Source: Enchytraeus crypticus
Taxonomy: Eukaryota; Annelida; Clitellata; Enchytraeida; Enchytraeidae
Direction of reading: 5' to 3'
NCBI GenBank assembly: GCA_905160935.1
Contig: CAJHZI010000421.1
Location: forward strand, 789,501 to 853,500
DNA: 64,000 nucleotides
The position numbers and the translations under genes were made by a program. Every line of letters starts with the position of its first letter. Position 1 is the stretch's first letter. Below the pieces are notes generated by a model. That model ran no database searches and was not told where the DNA came from. It saw only the letters and a list, made by a program, of their open reading frames with translations. This document shows positions 35,901 through 47,208 of this stretch, piece after piece.

Positions 35901-37686
35901 CTTGGAAGACCGAGTGTTGACAGCTTAGGAAAGAAAAAATCTCAGGGTTATGGAAAGTTATTCTTAAATCCGCGCCGAATGCAAATGATGTGCCATTATA
36001 AGGCAACGATTACTAATAACCATGAAGGGGAAGGTGGAAATGGGCCTTAAACAAGCATCTGTGCTTTCTGACCCAGTGAGCCGTTGTTATGTTATTATAT
36101 TTCCTAAATCCCTTAGGCAGTGTTCTCCAAAATCAACGAGAATAAATAATACTTACTAAAATTGCTAACTTTAAAAGTGCTTCCCAAGTAACTCTAGAAC
36201 GTATCAGGTGTTTATTTATATTACAAACACAGATAGTATATTCTCTAAATATATATCGAAACTCCTTAACATTTTAGTAAGTCATTTTAATGTAATAGTT
36301 AGTATTAGCAAATTCTACTAAATTATATGTTCAGTACAGAATCAAATGAACAAAAGTATTTTATAAAATAGTTGCAGAAATTTCGTTCAACTACAAATCT
36401 TCGTAGCAAGACTGTGCAATTTTAGAAGTACTTAGAATTTTGTAACGAATGCAACTGCAACAAACAATAGACCAAATAATAATAGTCATGTCATTACAAT
36501 GAAATCAGTTTGTTATAATCACCTTTTCTAGGTGAAAACTCACTTAGTACATCAGAATATTAATTACTATTTTAAATGATAATTACAAATTATACATTAC
36601 AAACTAAATATGTATAAATTTAAATACATTTAATAATTACCTTCAGGGGAGAAAATAGTCGTCCTAGAATCATATCGACGAGACTAAAAATAAATATAAT
36701 TTCAATTTTTATAATTTATTTAATAGCCAAAAATAAATATAGTAATAATTAACAATAACAACATTAGTAAAATCAATGTCTCAAAGTTCTTGACATCAGA
36801 AAATCGGGTTTTGGTTTTAAAGAATATCACAAGATTTGCTGACTCTTGGAAATATTAGCTGAGCCTGTTAAAGAACACTCCTATCTATTAGCATTACCGA
36901 CACTACAGACACCCAGTTAAAGTGACACTTTGGCTGTGTATTTAAATTTGGCAGAACTAATTTTCCAAAATGCAGCTTAGTGAATTGGCAGAAATGCCAA
37001 ACAGAAAATAACAAATAATGAATACAGTTTCTTTCATAACATTACTGTCATACATGATAACATCGATCATAAAGAATGCAAAGCTAAATTTACTTGAGTT
37101 TATATTGTTGTCATTTCTGTACAATCATTGGTCAGGTATTCTAGAATTTGAGTAGTGTTACATTTCTAGAAATGAGCACCAAATAACACCAGATCCCTTG
37201 ATTGCCTTAGCCATCCTCAGTGTTACAGCGGATTGAAGCAAATGCAAGCAATCGATTTGCATGAATCTATATCCACAATTTAACCCATCCCATTCAAGTT
37301 GATCAAATTAAATCTATAATTAACTGAGTTACATCTGTACAAAGAATCATTTCCTAACCGTTTAAACGTCATACTTCAGTATAACAGTATACAAACTAGG
37401 AAACCTGCACGAGAATAAACTTATCTATTAAATACGAAAACTGACACAACGTTACGATATGAAGTACCGATGCAAAAAAATCTATTTAAAAATTAGGTTT
37501 CAGAATGCATAGTCATATGAGCGATATTAGGCGACATTCTCAAAAACTTTAATTTATAGCGTTATAAGATAAAATGCAGATACACAAGACAGTCTGAGTG
37601 TTAAAAACAATTATAACTAAGTTGTGCCTTTACAAAATAGATCAGTCGGTCAATAAATTAACAAAAATATTGATACTTCTCACCAT
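29970..37686 (-). CDS. PSMA4: Proteasome subunit alpha type-4 (20S core, alpha3 position)
   Basis: Structural alpha subunit of the 20S proteasome ring that gates substrate entry. Coding exons, transcript order: 37686-37684 (ATG only), 36683-36641, 34782-34620, 34226-34060, 33077-32947, 31232-31109, 30121-29970 (TAG). All joins keep phase and have GT/AG ends; the sum is 783 bases, 260 residues, against 261 in human. Landmarks: [20 protein letters not shown] (alpha-subunit N-terminal signature), [68 protein letters not shown], and a lysine/glutamate-rich tail ending KKEKLAPK. The start is inferred: exon 2 begins at the Ser codon, and an ATG followed directly by a good donor (GTGAGA) lies about 1 kb upstream. 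No truncation or missing residue is apparent. Confidence 0.95.
31217..31890 (-). repeat. ~56-62-bp array copying the PSMA4 exon 6 acceptor
   Basis: About twelve units. On the minus strand each carries TGTGTGTAG|GCAGCAGTGTC+TATGC, the exon 6 acceptor and first bases of the exon. The true exon starts at 31232; the next copy would start at 31294. Several units keep an intact AG (the copy at 31294 and later ones reading GCCTAC on plus). Units farthest from the exon are the most diverged. Confidence 0.88.
31925..32135 (-). repeat. SINE-C copy
   Basis: Minus strand: GTGTTGGGTTCGGGTTGCTG head, GACCACACATGGATTGCGCG, GCACTAAGATCCTAACAGC, and a (GAT)n end. It lies in PSMA4 intron 5 next to the acceptor-copy array. 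Confidence 0.7.
32758..32905 (+). repeat. SINE-D 3' half with (GA)n tail
   Basis: CCTTGTGAAGGGATTAACTTG, ATCTTCCTTGGACCTTCCAC, TTGGCAGAACAATACAGAGG, then GAGAGAGAGAG. It retains part of the 3' hairpin. It ends about 40 bases from the PSMA4 exon 5 donor. Confidence 0.7.
33270..33365 (-). repeat. tRNA-like SINE (family F)
   Basis: Minus strand: GGAGAGGGGATACGGCGCAG, CAGTTAGAG (A-box region), ACAAGTGGTTTTGATTCAAAG (B-box region). A second copy is at about 63715-63800, also minus, with better boxes. Confidence 0.5.
33900..33990 (-). repeat. SINE-B copy, diverged
   Basis: Minus strand: TGTAGGTGCTGGGTTCAAATTC and a degraded tail ending GAGTTAAACTAGAC. In PSMA4 intron 4. Confidence 0.4.
34861..35663. 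mobile_element. Non-autonomous hAT-like element with TIRs and 8-bp TSD
   Basis: Ends are TAGGGGTGTACCG at left and CGGTACACCCCTT at right: 12 of 13 positions pair as inverted repeats, and similarity continues inward (CAAATCCGCTGGAA against the reverse of the right end). GAATGATT flanks both sides (34853-34860 and 35664-35671), an 8-bp target duplication as expected for hAT. The 803-bp interior has no transposase. It holds a minus-strand SINE-B segment (about 34985-35085) and a degraded tandem repeat. It lies in the PSMA4 intron between 34782 and 36641. Confidence 0.85.
35093..35515. repeat. Degraded ~60-bp tandem repeat inside the hAT-like element
   Basis: Six or seven diverged units around CATTAACTAGGTTATCAATA and TATGCTCAATCA. 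Internal tandem repeats are common in non-autonomous DNA transposons. Confidence 0.65.
35664..36640. other. PSMA4 intron sequence, no further element recognised
   Basis: AT-rich unique DNA between the hAT-like element and exon 2. No open frame with family signal. The same holds for 36684-37683, between exons 2 and 1. Confidence 0.4.
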
Positions 37687-37877
37687 TTTACTGATTGATA
37701 AATTCTTCTACAACCGGCAACTGTAAACAAAGCTTTTCGACTAAACATAGAAATTTCTCTCGGCTAGCGATTCTAATTTGTCAACGAATTAGAGTAGATT
37801 AATTACGTTTGAGTTTTTGGAGCGCATGATATACCTGTTGCGTTTGTGTCAAATCTGTGTGGTGGCTATTCACTATT

Positions 37878-38105
37878 AGAATGTCTCAATTGCGTATGAT
37901 TAACGTCGTGAAGTTTTAAATGACATATCCTAAGGTGAAATGAACTCTGCTGGGTTCGAATCCCAGCCGCGCTGATCAAAATATCGGACATCTACTGGAC
38001 TGGTTATACGTAAAATGGACTAAATTGTCTAACATAGTTAATTATAAAAGTGATACATTTAAACATTGTTGATCATTTCATTATAATGCGTGTTTGCTAT
38101 ACTAC
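37878..38105 (+). repeat. SINE-A copy
   Basis: GTCTCAATTGCGTATGATTAACG (worn A box), GTGAAGTTTTAAATGACA, B box GGGTTCGAATCCC, and the tail to TTGATCATTTCATTATAATG. It lies about 190 bases upstream of the PSMA4 start codon. Confidence 0.8.
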
Positions 38106-38299
38106 AGTCATAGAACAAAGAAAAATCTTTGACTAAAGTAGATGTTGGTATGTTTTTTGGTGGATCAAGATTTGTAAGGTTTTATTTTACAATATGATAA
38201 TTATGACATGAAAATTACGACTATATTGGATCTTTCGATGTAGATGTTTTCCGAGATTTTTCTGACCCAGTTGGGCCATTTTTAGTCAAGTTGATATAC

Positions 38300-39640
38300 G
38301 TACATGCATAATGTAGAGTAGTGGCTTCTTCTCATTCACTCTATCATCAACTATTAGCTGACGACACTCAGGTATACACATGCTTCATCCCCCTCCCACT
38401 CCTATCCCGATGCCAAAGCACGCCACAGCAATCCTTCCTGTCGATATCTTCATCGATGTCTGCCAATTTCTTAGCGCTCAATCCATCCAAGATTGAGTTT
38501 GTGCTCTTTAGGACACCTCAACAATTATTACTCAACGAGGCTTTCCTCTCTAGCTCTCTCTCTCTCTATCTCTCTCTCTCTCTCTCTCACTCACTTCTTA
38601 CCATCACACCAGTTTCTTCTGTCAAGAGCCTGGGTGTCATCCTCGACCAGTATCTCACATTTCACGATCACATCACCAAAACTTCACAGGCTTGCATCTT
38701 CCACATCAGAGATCTGCGTGGTATACGACCCTATCTTTCCCTTGAGACCGCTTCTACTATCGGTGCTGCTCTCGTGCAATCCGAACTTTATTACTGTAAC
38801 TCCTTGTTTCTGAATCTCCCAAGCTGTGAGATCGACAGATTACAGTTCCTCCAGAATTCCCTTGCACGTGCAGTCTTCCGGCGCTCTAACCAGTCGCACG
38901 TGACTCCTCTCCTGAAGTGCTTGCGTTGACTCAAAGTCTGAGAACGCATTGTTTATTAGGCAACTTCTCTGACATAAAAGTCTATTATCACCCCGGGCAA
39001 ATATTATATGTCCCACCTATTACAAGTGAGAGAGGCCTTCCTTTTTGCAGTCATCTACTAGGTCCTCTAAGTTAATTACTCTAGAGCGACCTAGTGCTCG
39101 ATCTCGTAGCAAGCTCTCCAAGCGCTCCTTCCAGCACACTGCTCCTCAGATCTGGATTTCAAACACAAATCCGGCCGGAACCTTCGGATTTGACCTAGTT
39201 ATAATTGTAATATTGACAAACAATATAAAGCCTTCAGTTTCATCTCTCGAAAGCGATATCAGTGAATGCGAGCCCAGGATTTGAACCCCGCAGATACTGA
39301 TTTGTGGTTGGAAGTCGTCAACATCCATCATTAAGTTACTCTTCCTTCCATCTTGCGCACCCCTCATCTTCTCCTGATAATTTTTCCTTCTGTGCGGACA
39401 ATTTCATAGGTTGTCGAAGGCTTTTCTCCCTGACCTCTCCTTCAACCATTGCACAGGAACTGAGACCAACACGTAAACCTTCATTCCACTAGAACCCTTC
39501 ATCGTACTGAATTACCGGATTTTAATTGGCTTGCACCGTTTTTAGACCCCACACTCTTGCTCATCGCATTGGATTTGGTACCATAGTGCTCAAGGTTGTC
39601 ATGGACCATAGTAGCATTCTAAATAAGTTGTTGTATAGTA
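38300..39640 (+). mobile_element. LINE-gamma, CR1-like non-LTR remnant
   Basis: Plus-strand frame at 38321-38929 reads LLADDTQVYTCF (catalytic ADD box), FLALNPSKIEFVLFRTPQQ, VKSLGVILDQYLTFHDHITK and ALVQSELYYCNSLFLNLPS, ending FRRSNQSHVTPLLKCL. This is typical of CR1-like RT C-termini. Further coding remnants (RSKLSKRSFQHTAPQIW near 39150, TLPSILRTPHLLL near 39340) are split by a 188-bp insert. A CT-microsatellite has grown inside the frame. It is a broken element. Confidence 0.85.
39153..39340. repeat. Partial copy of the hAT-like element inside LINE-gamma
   Basis: Nearly identical to 34907-35094, including its SINE-B segment: GGATTTCAAACACAAATCCG, CCGGAACCTTCGGATTTGAC, and end ACATCCATCATTAAGTTA. 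No TIRs are present. It splits the LINE-gamma coding remnant between 'QIW' and 'LPS'. Confidence 0.85.
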
Positions 39641-39775
39641 TTGCATGCCCGGATCAATGAAAGTAAATGCCATTGCAATCAAACCTCTCACACATAGCTA
39701 ACTTAGTATGCTAAATTGATGCCATGAAAGGGTAGGCCCATAGGGATATCTAAAGATTCTTTTAAATGTAGACTT

Positions 39776-40018
39776 GTGTCCTATTAGCGTAGGGGTAACG
39801 TCATGAAGTTTTAAATGATAGATCCCGAGGTGAATTGAACCCTCGTGGATTCGTTTCCCAGCCGCGCTGATCTGAGAGTAAAATCTCGGACATTCACTGG
39901 ACTGGTTATACTGAAAATGAACTATATTGCCTATAGGTTGAAACACGTGGTATTAAAAGAGATAGATATCAACATAGTTGATCATTTCACTATAATGTGT
40001 GTTCACTTCTTTTTACTC
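39776..40018 (+). repeat. SINE-A, near full length
   Basis: TAGCGTAGGGGTAACG, GTCATGAAGTTTTAAATGAT, CCGAGGTGAATTGAACCCTC (a variable-arm-like hairpin CGAGG/CCTCG), B-box region and complete tail. The clearest copy for the class II tRNA-like fold. Confidence 0.88.
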
Positions 40019-40929
40019 TTTTTATATACAGGGTAAGTAAAAAATTGAATACTTCTATAAACAGTTTAAATATCTCGACAATTGTTAATAATGTTTTCAG
40101 CATAGAATAGGATAGAACAATTGTATGACAGGGAGAGCTCAGAGCAGGGTATCACAATTGTAAGACAGGACTTACGCAGAATGGGGTAGAATAATTGTGA
40201 ATTAGAAACTCAAGAGTGCGCAGTCGAGTATTTAATAAATGCTTATAATTTAGAGTATGTACAACAAGTGAACAATTCATAACAATTAACTCTACTAGCG
40301 CAACTGGACACATTCGTATACAGCGTTGCTTACATGATTACCTTTAGCACAGTTAAACCCCTATTATAATATTGTATAACGTGTAATCAAGTACATGTAA
40401 ATAGTTTTTGTACACGCAATTGTAGAAGATAAATAAATAAAGCAGACATGAAAAAAAGAATTAGGCTTATTTACAAATTGTGACATTTTATATTACAATA
40501 CAAAAATATTTACAACAGAGTATATACAATAACCATATCTGAAGATAACGAAGTCTTTGGCACAAAACATGAACCTCCAACAAATATATTTTCTTTAAAC
40601 GTGATTCAGAATTTACAACAAGGGCAGATGGTTCAGCAGTTCATTAGATCCATAACTCTACACAAAATACATCAGCAAATTATTGATACCTAAATACGCT
40701 CAGTAGTCTAGATCAAATGAATTTCAGGCTAATATGTGTAACAGAATAATGTACGAAATGATACATATTTACAAATCACAAAATTTTAAATAGTAGGCCA
40801 CTGTTTCATAACTTTCTGCAATAGTTTCTTGTATTGCAGACTATGAACAGAATTTAAACTTAAACACCAGACTTATAAACGCACAATATATAGGATTATA
40901 TAAGAGCATCTATAACGCTGGTAACGCTC

Positions 40930-41050
40930 AGGTTAAAGTCAGTATCTTCAATCGAAAGCGACGTCAGTGACGGGTGAGACCAGAATTTGAACCCGCACAT
41001 ACTGATCCACGGTCGAGTGTTTTACCGACTTCGCCACTGGCTCCAGCCAG
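40930..41050 (-). repeat. SINE-B, near full length
   Basis: Minus strand: TGGCTGGAGCCAGTGGCG head, GGTAAAACACTCGACCGTGG, GGGTTCAAATTCTGG B box, CCGTCACTGACGTCGCTTTC, then GATTGAAGATACTGACTTTAAC. Confidence 0.8.
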
Positions 41051-41219
41051 TGAGTAAGAATGAACATTCTTATAGAGTAAGAATGAACAAAAGAGCTGTA
41101 CAGTTTTCTTCCTCTATCATACCTGGTACCAAAGAATGAGACGACAGAATATCTCTCATTTAGATAATAGTTGTCCGTCATAGAGCACAGCCCACTTATA
41201 TTATAACCATCCATTACTT

Positions 41220-41238
41220 ATATCTATATATATCTATA

Positions 41239-41288
<50 letters not shown>

Positions 41289-41346
41289 CTTGTATTTATA
41301 CTTGCACATATATATTATATATATATATGTATATATATATATACAA

Positions 41347-41391
<45 letters not shown>

Positions 41392-41392
41392 A
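41220..41392. repeat. Long (TA)n tract
   Basis: Alternating TA runs with brief interruptions (ACATACTTG, ACAAG). AT-only apart from a few bases; strongly self-complementary. Confidence 0.95.
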
Positions 41393-41599
41393 GTCTTCCT
41401 CTAAGTATCTGTAGAAGCTCCTCTCCTCTCTTAGACCTAACAAAGTTAAAAGAGGAAATAGGAATCTTAACAGCTTCTCAGAAGAAGACTTGGTCTTTGC
41501 AGATCCTTGGTTAAGCTGAGCTCAGCCTAACCAAGCTTCGAAAGATCATAAAGCTGGTCAAGCTAGGTTATCAATGATGCTCAAAGAATACGAATATTA

Positions 41600-41700
41600 T
41601 CAGATACGATCTAGGCGCGATTCGAACTAGCGTCCACCTGTTTACATGCAAGTCAGCTGCAGAGCCCAACTATACAATTCTCCGTATCAGGGTAGTCAAA
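41600..41700 (-). repeat. tRNA-like SINE head
   Basis: Minus strand: TTGTATAGTTGGGCTCTGCAG (A-box region), CTGACTTGCATGTAAACAG hairpin-like arm, GCTAGTTCGAATCGCGCC (B box). No closed acceptor stem, so treated as a SINE or tRNA relic. Confidence 0.45.
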
Positions 41701-42825
41701 TGATATCAAGGATCAAAAGACGTCCCAAACATCATCCTTGCACGAAGAAACGGGCATAAAAACCTTTATATTATATCATTATTATTAAAATGATTAATAC
41801 AATTATTAGTTGTTTTGCTTTAACTGTCGCTCAGAACAAATTTCATAAACAAAAACTATTGAATAGTAAGCACATAATCATAAAATGATGCATATAAATG
41901 AAAACAAAAGAGTTATGAACAGGGTTGGACGGTAAGGACAATATAACATATTGTGAGTATTTACCTTCAGTTGCCTCTCTCAATGACAACGTCAGACACT
42001 GAGGTTGATTGATAAACATTGTTAAACATTGATAAACAACTGATAAACATTGAGGTTGATAAAAGATCACAAATGTGCAGATGTTAACAAATCATCAGAT
42101 AATTATTGAAGTTATTAGCTTGTCGTTGTCATGATCATTCTATCACAAGGAGAGCATCTCTCAAACTGACCAGCATATTAAACCCTCTCTATTCAGACAG
42201 AGATAAAAGTACTCTTCAAACAATTGCACAAGCGAGTCATTAAGCGTTAAAATACTCCGGAAGGAGTCGAACCTTCAAGTGAAATATTGTCTTTAAAATT
42301 ACCAAAATTACAACTCCATCTAAAGTGTGATCCATGTACATGCAATTAATATAAATCGTTATTCAATCATTATAATATTCAATATAATGTACAGTCAATC
42401 CTTCCACTTCTCTGTTAGAGAAATGTAACACGGGCAAGAATTACGCAAATGAAGCTGCTGTAATGAATAGCTTGTAGATGACAAGAACACATGAAGTTAT
42501 TCACAATTAGACGAGCTTTCTGATCTTCTCATACTAATGTTAAGTAGAGTAACTCTTTGACAGCTGTGATCTGACCTACCCATAGTTAAGTACGAATGAG
42601 GGACCTCTGGTAGCAAAAGACAAACAGCTAACAAACAAACGAACCATCAGAAATCAGATATTTAAAATTATGATTAATATGTCAAAATTAAGTTCAGTAA
42701 TCGATACACAAGTATAGCACCACAATTTTCTCATTAAAAATAATTATAATTGCAAACTCAATCAAATTTGTCATGAGTATCATTATATCAACTTACCACT
42801 GATTCAAGCTATCACTCTATACAAT

Positions 42826-43078
42826 GCATCACCTGTCATCAATACCCCCCACATATCACTTGTCATCAATATCTCCATACATCACCAGTCATCAATATCT
42901 CCATACATCACCAGTCATCAATATCTCCATACATCACCAGTCAACAATATCTCCATACGTCACCAGTCATCAATATCTCCACACATCACCTGTAATCAAT
43001 ATCTCCACATATCACCTGTCATCAATATCTATACACATCACCTGTCATCAATATCTATACACATCACCTGTCTCATTG
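42826..43078 (+). repeat. 26-bp minisatellite, ~9 copies
   Basis: Unit ATCACCAGTCATCAATATCT+CCATAC, with CACCTGTC variants towards the 3' side. No gene nearby. Confidence 0.92.
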
Positions 43079-43079
43079 T

Positions 43080-46029
43080 ATTAACTATCAGGATATCAGC
43101 GTATCAGGTAAACTAAATCATTGTAAATTGTTATCACTTTAGCACTGTATCAATTTATAACTACATCGGCTGATCACTGTATTAACTTTTCATTACATAA
43201 ATTAATGTATAACATCGTATACCTGAACTGCTTTATATCAGCCTATAAATTTTTGCTTGCATCAGCATATCATAAGCAAAACTCCATTTGAACTGCACTA
43301 TTCAGCTGCAGCCGGCAACACATAAAGAAATGAATAAATTTTAAATACCAAGAAAATTTAGCAAATGGAAAGTAAAGAAGTTTATTGGCAAGATTCAGTA
43401 TTTTTCCATCTAAAAACAAATGAAAGCTACAACTAGCAACTGATGATCCAATTACAAATATTTATACTTTGGTAAATTATTAACACATAATAGTATCACA
43501 CATATAACTAAAAGCAGAAGTTTATAACATTGTCTTGCTTGTATTTTTGCTACTTTACTTTTTAAACTGTATCACTCGATGAATAATACGAATATCACTA
43601 TAGCTGCTAGAGAACAATGCAGAATCATAGCTAAACTTTCAATTTCCAGTAGTTAAAACATCTGCTGAATAATCTTAGACGTTAATTCAAGTCTCACTAT
43701 TCTGAGGCACATGCTCTGCCGAGTATACATCCATAGTTGTAACAAAATACAATAACAATTACTATATAAATAACGGTTCAGTCATGTGTATCAAAAGTGA
43801 TATCAGTGCAACAACAGTGACGTTACATAAGAGAACTCTTTGACAGTACAATAAAAGACATTATGAGATTAGTCAACCCTTTCAAAATCAATTTTGACAT
43901 TCAAAGATATAGATACATGTATATATACACATATGTAGAGGCCCATATACGTATACACACACACACACACTACACGTATATAGCCTACACTATACACTGT
44001 ATACACACTTAATACGATGATTTGAACAAAAACAATTTTAATAATTCTAATCATTATTTGAAAATTAATTGTTCTGTAATCAAGACTAGCATAATCTTTA
44101 CTAGTCCTTACTAGTAAAGGAAAAGATAAAATGTTACAATTATCACAGTCATTATCATCAGAACTTACAGACATAAAAAGTACATAATCTATTGATCATA
44201 AAAGCAGATTTAGCTTTATGTGAACCCTTTAGCATACATCTTAGTAAAATGGTGTATTTTTCACTATCTTTGTTTTACTTTCTTTGCAAGAGTTTTGTAA
44301 AATGACAGATTTATAACACATATTTCTTACTACAAGCAGCTTCCTGTTACTCTCGAAAGAAACTAAAATACAGCTTAACTACAGACTAATTTATCAGTGT
44401 GGTCTCATATTACATCAGGATTTAAAACTCAGGGAAACAGATTCACGGTTAATCATTTAGTTTATATATTAGAGCATTTGAGGAGTTGAATTAAAATTTG
44501 AACCTCTGATATCATGAGACATTGTTACAAATTTTATCACACATTTTCTGTCGTTCGTAAATAAATATTTCAATAATTATTAGTAGGCTTATTATTTTAT
44601 ATTAATTATTAGAATTATCATCATTATTGGTCGCGATAAATTCAAGCACTAATGTCAATCAAATGTGAAAGATTTATTTTAAGATACACCAATTACTAAA
44701 TACAATTTAAGAAACCAATTAATTATTTGAAGAATGCAGGAAAGGAACCTATAAAAAATGATGAATGGGCTTTTACAGAAACTTTATACAGGCAATCAGA
44801 AAAGTTGAAATCAACAAATTACATAACTGTCCATTTAAGGATAAAATGTACTAAAATGTGATAACTATACAGCTAACATTTGAATAAAAAGCATAATCTC
44901 TATCTCCATTACTCACTACATAACAGTGATGCTCTGAAAAATTAGTAACAACTAACATGTATTTTATAACTGAAAGTGTAGCATTTGTATTGATAAACAA
45001 GCACCTAAATCTGTAGCAGATCTGTACTTAATGTGATTGTTTATACAACAGGCACTGTGGAAAAATAAACCATCACATTAATTATGTACAGATCTGTTAC
45101 AGATTTAAGCTGTTAGTTTATTAAAACAACTGTTACACCTTCAGTTATAAAACACAAAAAAGTTTTAATAAATTTAACAAGCAAATATATACCCTAATAA
45201 TATTAGAGAATTACAAATCGCAAAACTTAATATGTTTCCCATAAGACAGATACAATCTTTTATCAAAAAAGATCCTGTCATATCCATCATCGCTGTTGCA
45301 GGAAAATTTACAAATATGACAGTAAAGAAAGAATCAGATTCATGATACAACAATTCTCATAATAAGGGAGAAAGAAGGCGACACTTTAAATTCAAGTTCA
45401 AAGCCATTGAATTGTTCGAGAGGCGCCTGGTAATTAATTTGAAAAATAGCAAACTCATATTTTAAAAATATATAACGACAATCTCTATACGGCAGAGTCA
45501 TGACAAGAACTGATCTTCGAGAATATGTCGTGAATTTTATTACAGTTGATTGTTGTGTCCCACACATGTTAGTACCGTAACCTTTTAGGGCTATTCAGAT
45601 ATGTCATTGATCTCTCAAAAAGTTACAAACTCTGCAAATTTACAGCTATTTAGATATATCATTAATCTTTGTGGACCCGACAAACCACTAACTGCCAAGA
45701 GGATGTTTATTTTGGTATTATGAAATTTTCATTCCTTAGAATGAAAAAGTCCCTTCCTTGCCGGTATTATAATACACTCTATTTGATAAATATATTTCTT
45801 ACTTTAAAACATAAATTTAGCTAGACTTTTAAAGACTGAATTTTGTTATTCTAGAGCCTGAAATTGATAGACAAATAATCTTCAACTAAAATAGCTCTTT
45901 ACAATTTTAAAACCCATACTATAAGCAAATATTCACAACAGGGTGTTAACTGACTTCACAATAAACAAAACAATGATTATAAATCTGTTAAACTTTTCCT
46001 AATTCACATTAAATGGACTAGAACTACTT
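43080..46029. other. Intergenic or 3' flank of the PPP1R3 gene
   Basis: AT-rich, no coding exon recognised. It contains a short CA run near 43957-43970. A minus-strand AATAAA at 45706-45711, about 320 bases past the PPP1R3 stop, is a candidate poly(A) signal. Confidence 0.45.
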
Positions 46030-47208
46030 TTAATAGAAAGGATCATTATCAAACATGTCATTGAAACCAACCCCCACAGCCCACTTCACTTCGGTTCCCA
46101 GATAACACTCAATACGATAGTTGGCACCAAAATTACTGTCCCAAAATGTTTCCCCTGCTGATACATAAAGTATAGAAAATTCCAACCGACAACCAATGCC
46201 AAAATATGGCGGCAGCTGTACCTTGAACTCAAACCTGTCCACAGTTCCACCATTGCAAGAATTAACCCATGTGGCCGCAACATCCTCATAGGAAAACCAC
46301 CCGTTCTGAGTCCATCGAACAGTTACCGTTTTATCAAATGCAAGATTCGCTACAGCTACAACACCACGGATTACTTTATTGGCGTCATCGGCTTCGGCCA
46401 TCTCCAATAAGACATTTCGTTCTAGAACCCGTTGAAAGAATTCCGGAGAGTAACCGGGTTGAGCGAAGCAGCAGCAGAGCCGATGAACCTCAGTGAGAGC
46501 TGATGAGGACGATATGACGCTGTCGTTGGATCCATATCCACCAATCGCTGGACTACCCCAAGTCTCCGTGAGATTCAAGTCTTTGATCGCTGACATCGGC
46601 ACAATTGGCGGTTCATCTTGACCCATTATATGACGTACAGATTCAAGATCCAAACCCATGGCATCAGCGAACCGTACGACTTTCTTCTGAACTGAAGTTG
46701 ATCCGGATGACTTGCTTGTTTTAAGGGAAGTACTTCGTCTGACTGGCTCTGAAGCAAGGTATTCAAACTCATGTGTCTCATCAAAGATTCCCTTAGTAGA
46801 TGCAGTTTTAGTATCACTATCGCTTGAAGCATTCGTCTCCGGTTTCTCAAGTGAAGCCTCTGCCGCAAGTCTCCGTTCTATTTTCTCGTCAGTTGATATA
46901 GCTAGAAGTTTACTCAATCGAAATTCTTTCTTCTTAGCCTCTGCTGCTGCTTGTTCTTCGTCTGTGGGTGAACAGTTCGCTGAATCACTGGGTGAATTAC
47001 TTTCCGAGCAGTGATCGGCATCGGCATCTGTGAGGTTGACACTTGAAAGAACGTTCTCCTCACAGAAACTTGAAGCTTTTGAACTTTCACCACAGTCACT
47101 GAGTGAAAGCGAAAATTTGACAGATTGATCTGATTCACTGGCAGGCAGATTAATTACAATACCACAGTCACTGGCTTCGTCTTCTAATTCAATGCCATTT
47201 CTCTCCAT
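46030..47208 (-). CDS. Protein phosphatase 1 regulatory subunit 3 type (glycogen-targeting)
   Basis: Targets the PP1 catalytic subunit to glycogen, where PP1 activates glycogen synthase and inactivates phosphorylase. It is 392 residues from the ATG at 47208. PP1-docking RVxF-type motif KKVVRFADAMGLDL lies near residues 175-190. A conserved FAQP....EFFQRV..NVLLE linker leads into a CBM21 domain (about 256-366) with VANLAFDKTVTVRW and WDSNFGANYR, its hallmark. The first 170 residues are Ser/Glu/Asp-rich and longer than in vertebrate PPP1R3B/C. The frame stays open up to a good acceptor (47264) 55 bases upstream of the ATG. Translation could start in an earlier exon; the ATG has G at -3 and +4. 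A possible 5' exon donor (GTAGTC|GTGAGTG, near 48890) would put an in-frame TAG before it, favouring this ATG. Paralogue (R3B, C, D, E) cannot be decided. Confidence 0.9.
   Translation of the reverse strand: MERNGIELEDEASDCGIVINLPASESDQSVKFSLSLSDCGESSKASSFCEENVLSSVNLTDADADHCSESNSPSDSANCSPTDEEQAAAEAKKKEFRLSKLLAISTDEKIERRLAAEASLEKPETNASSDSDTKTASTKGIFDETHEFEYLASEPVRRSTSLKTSKSSGSTSVQKKVVRFADAMGLDLESVRHIMGQDEPPIVPMSAIKDLNLTETWGSPAIGGYGSNDSVISSSSALTEVHRLCCCFAQPGYSPEFFQRVLERNVLLEMAEADDANKVIRGVVAVANLAFDKTVTVRWTQNGWFSYEDVAATWVNSCNGGTVDRFEFKVQLPPYFGIGCRLEFSILYVSAGETFWDSNFGANYRIECYLGTEVKWAVGVGFNDMFDNDPFY

Noticed and set aside
42824..43084. 86-codon His/Ser/Thr-rich frame
   Set aside because: It is the 26-bp minisatellite read through; no gene context.
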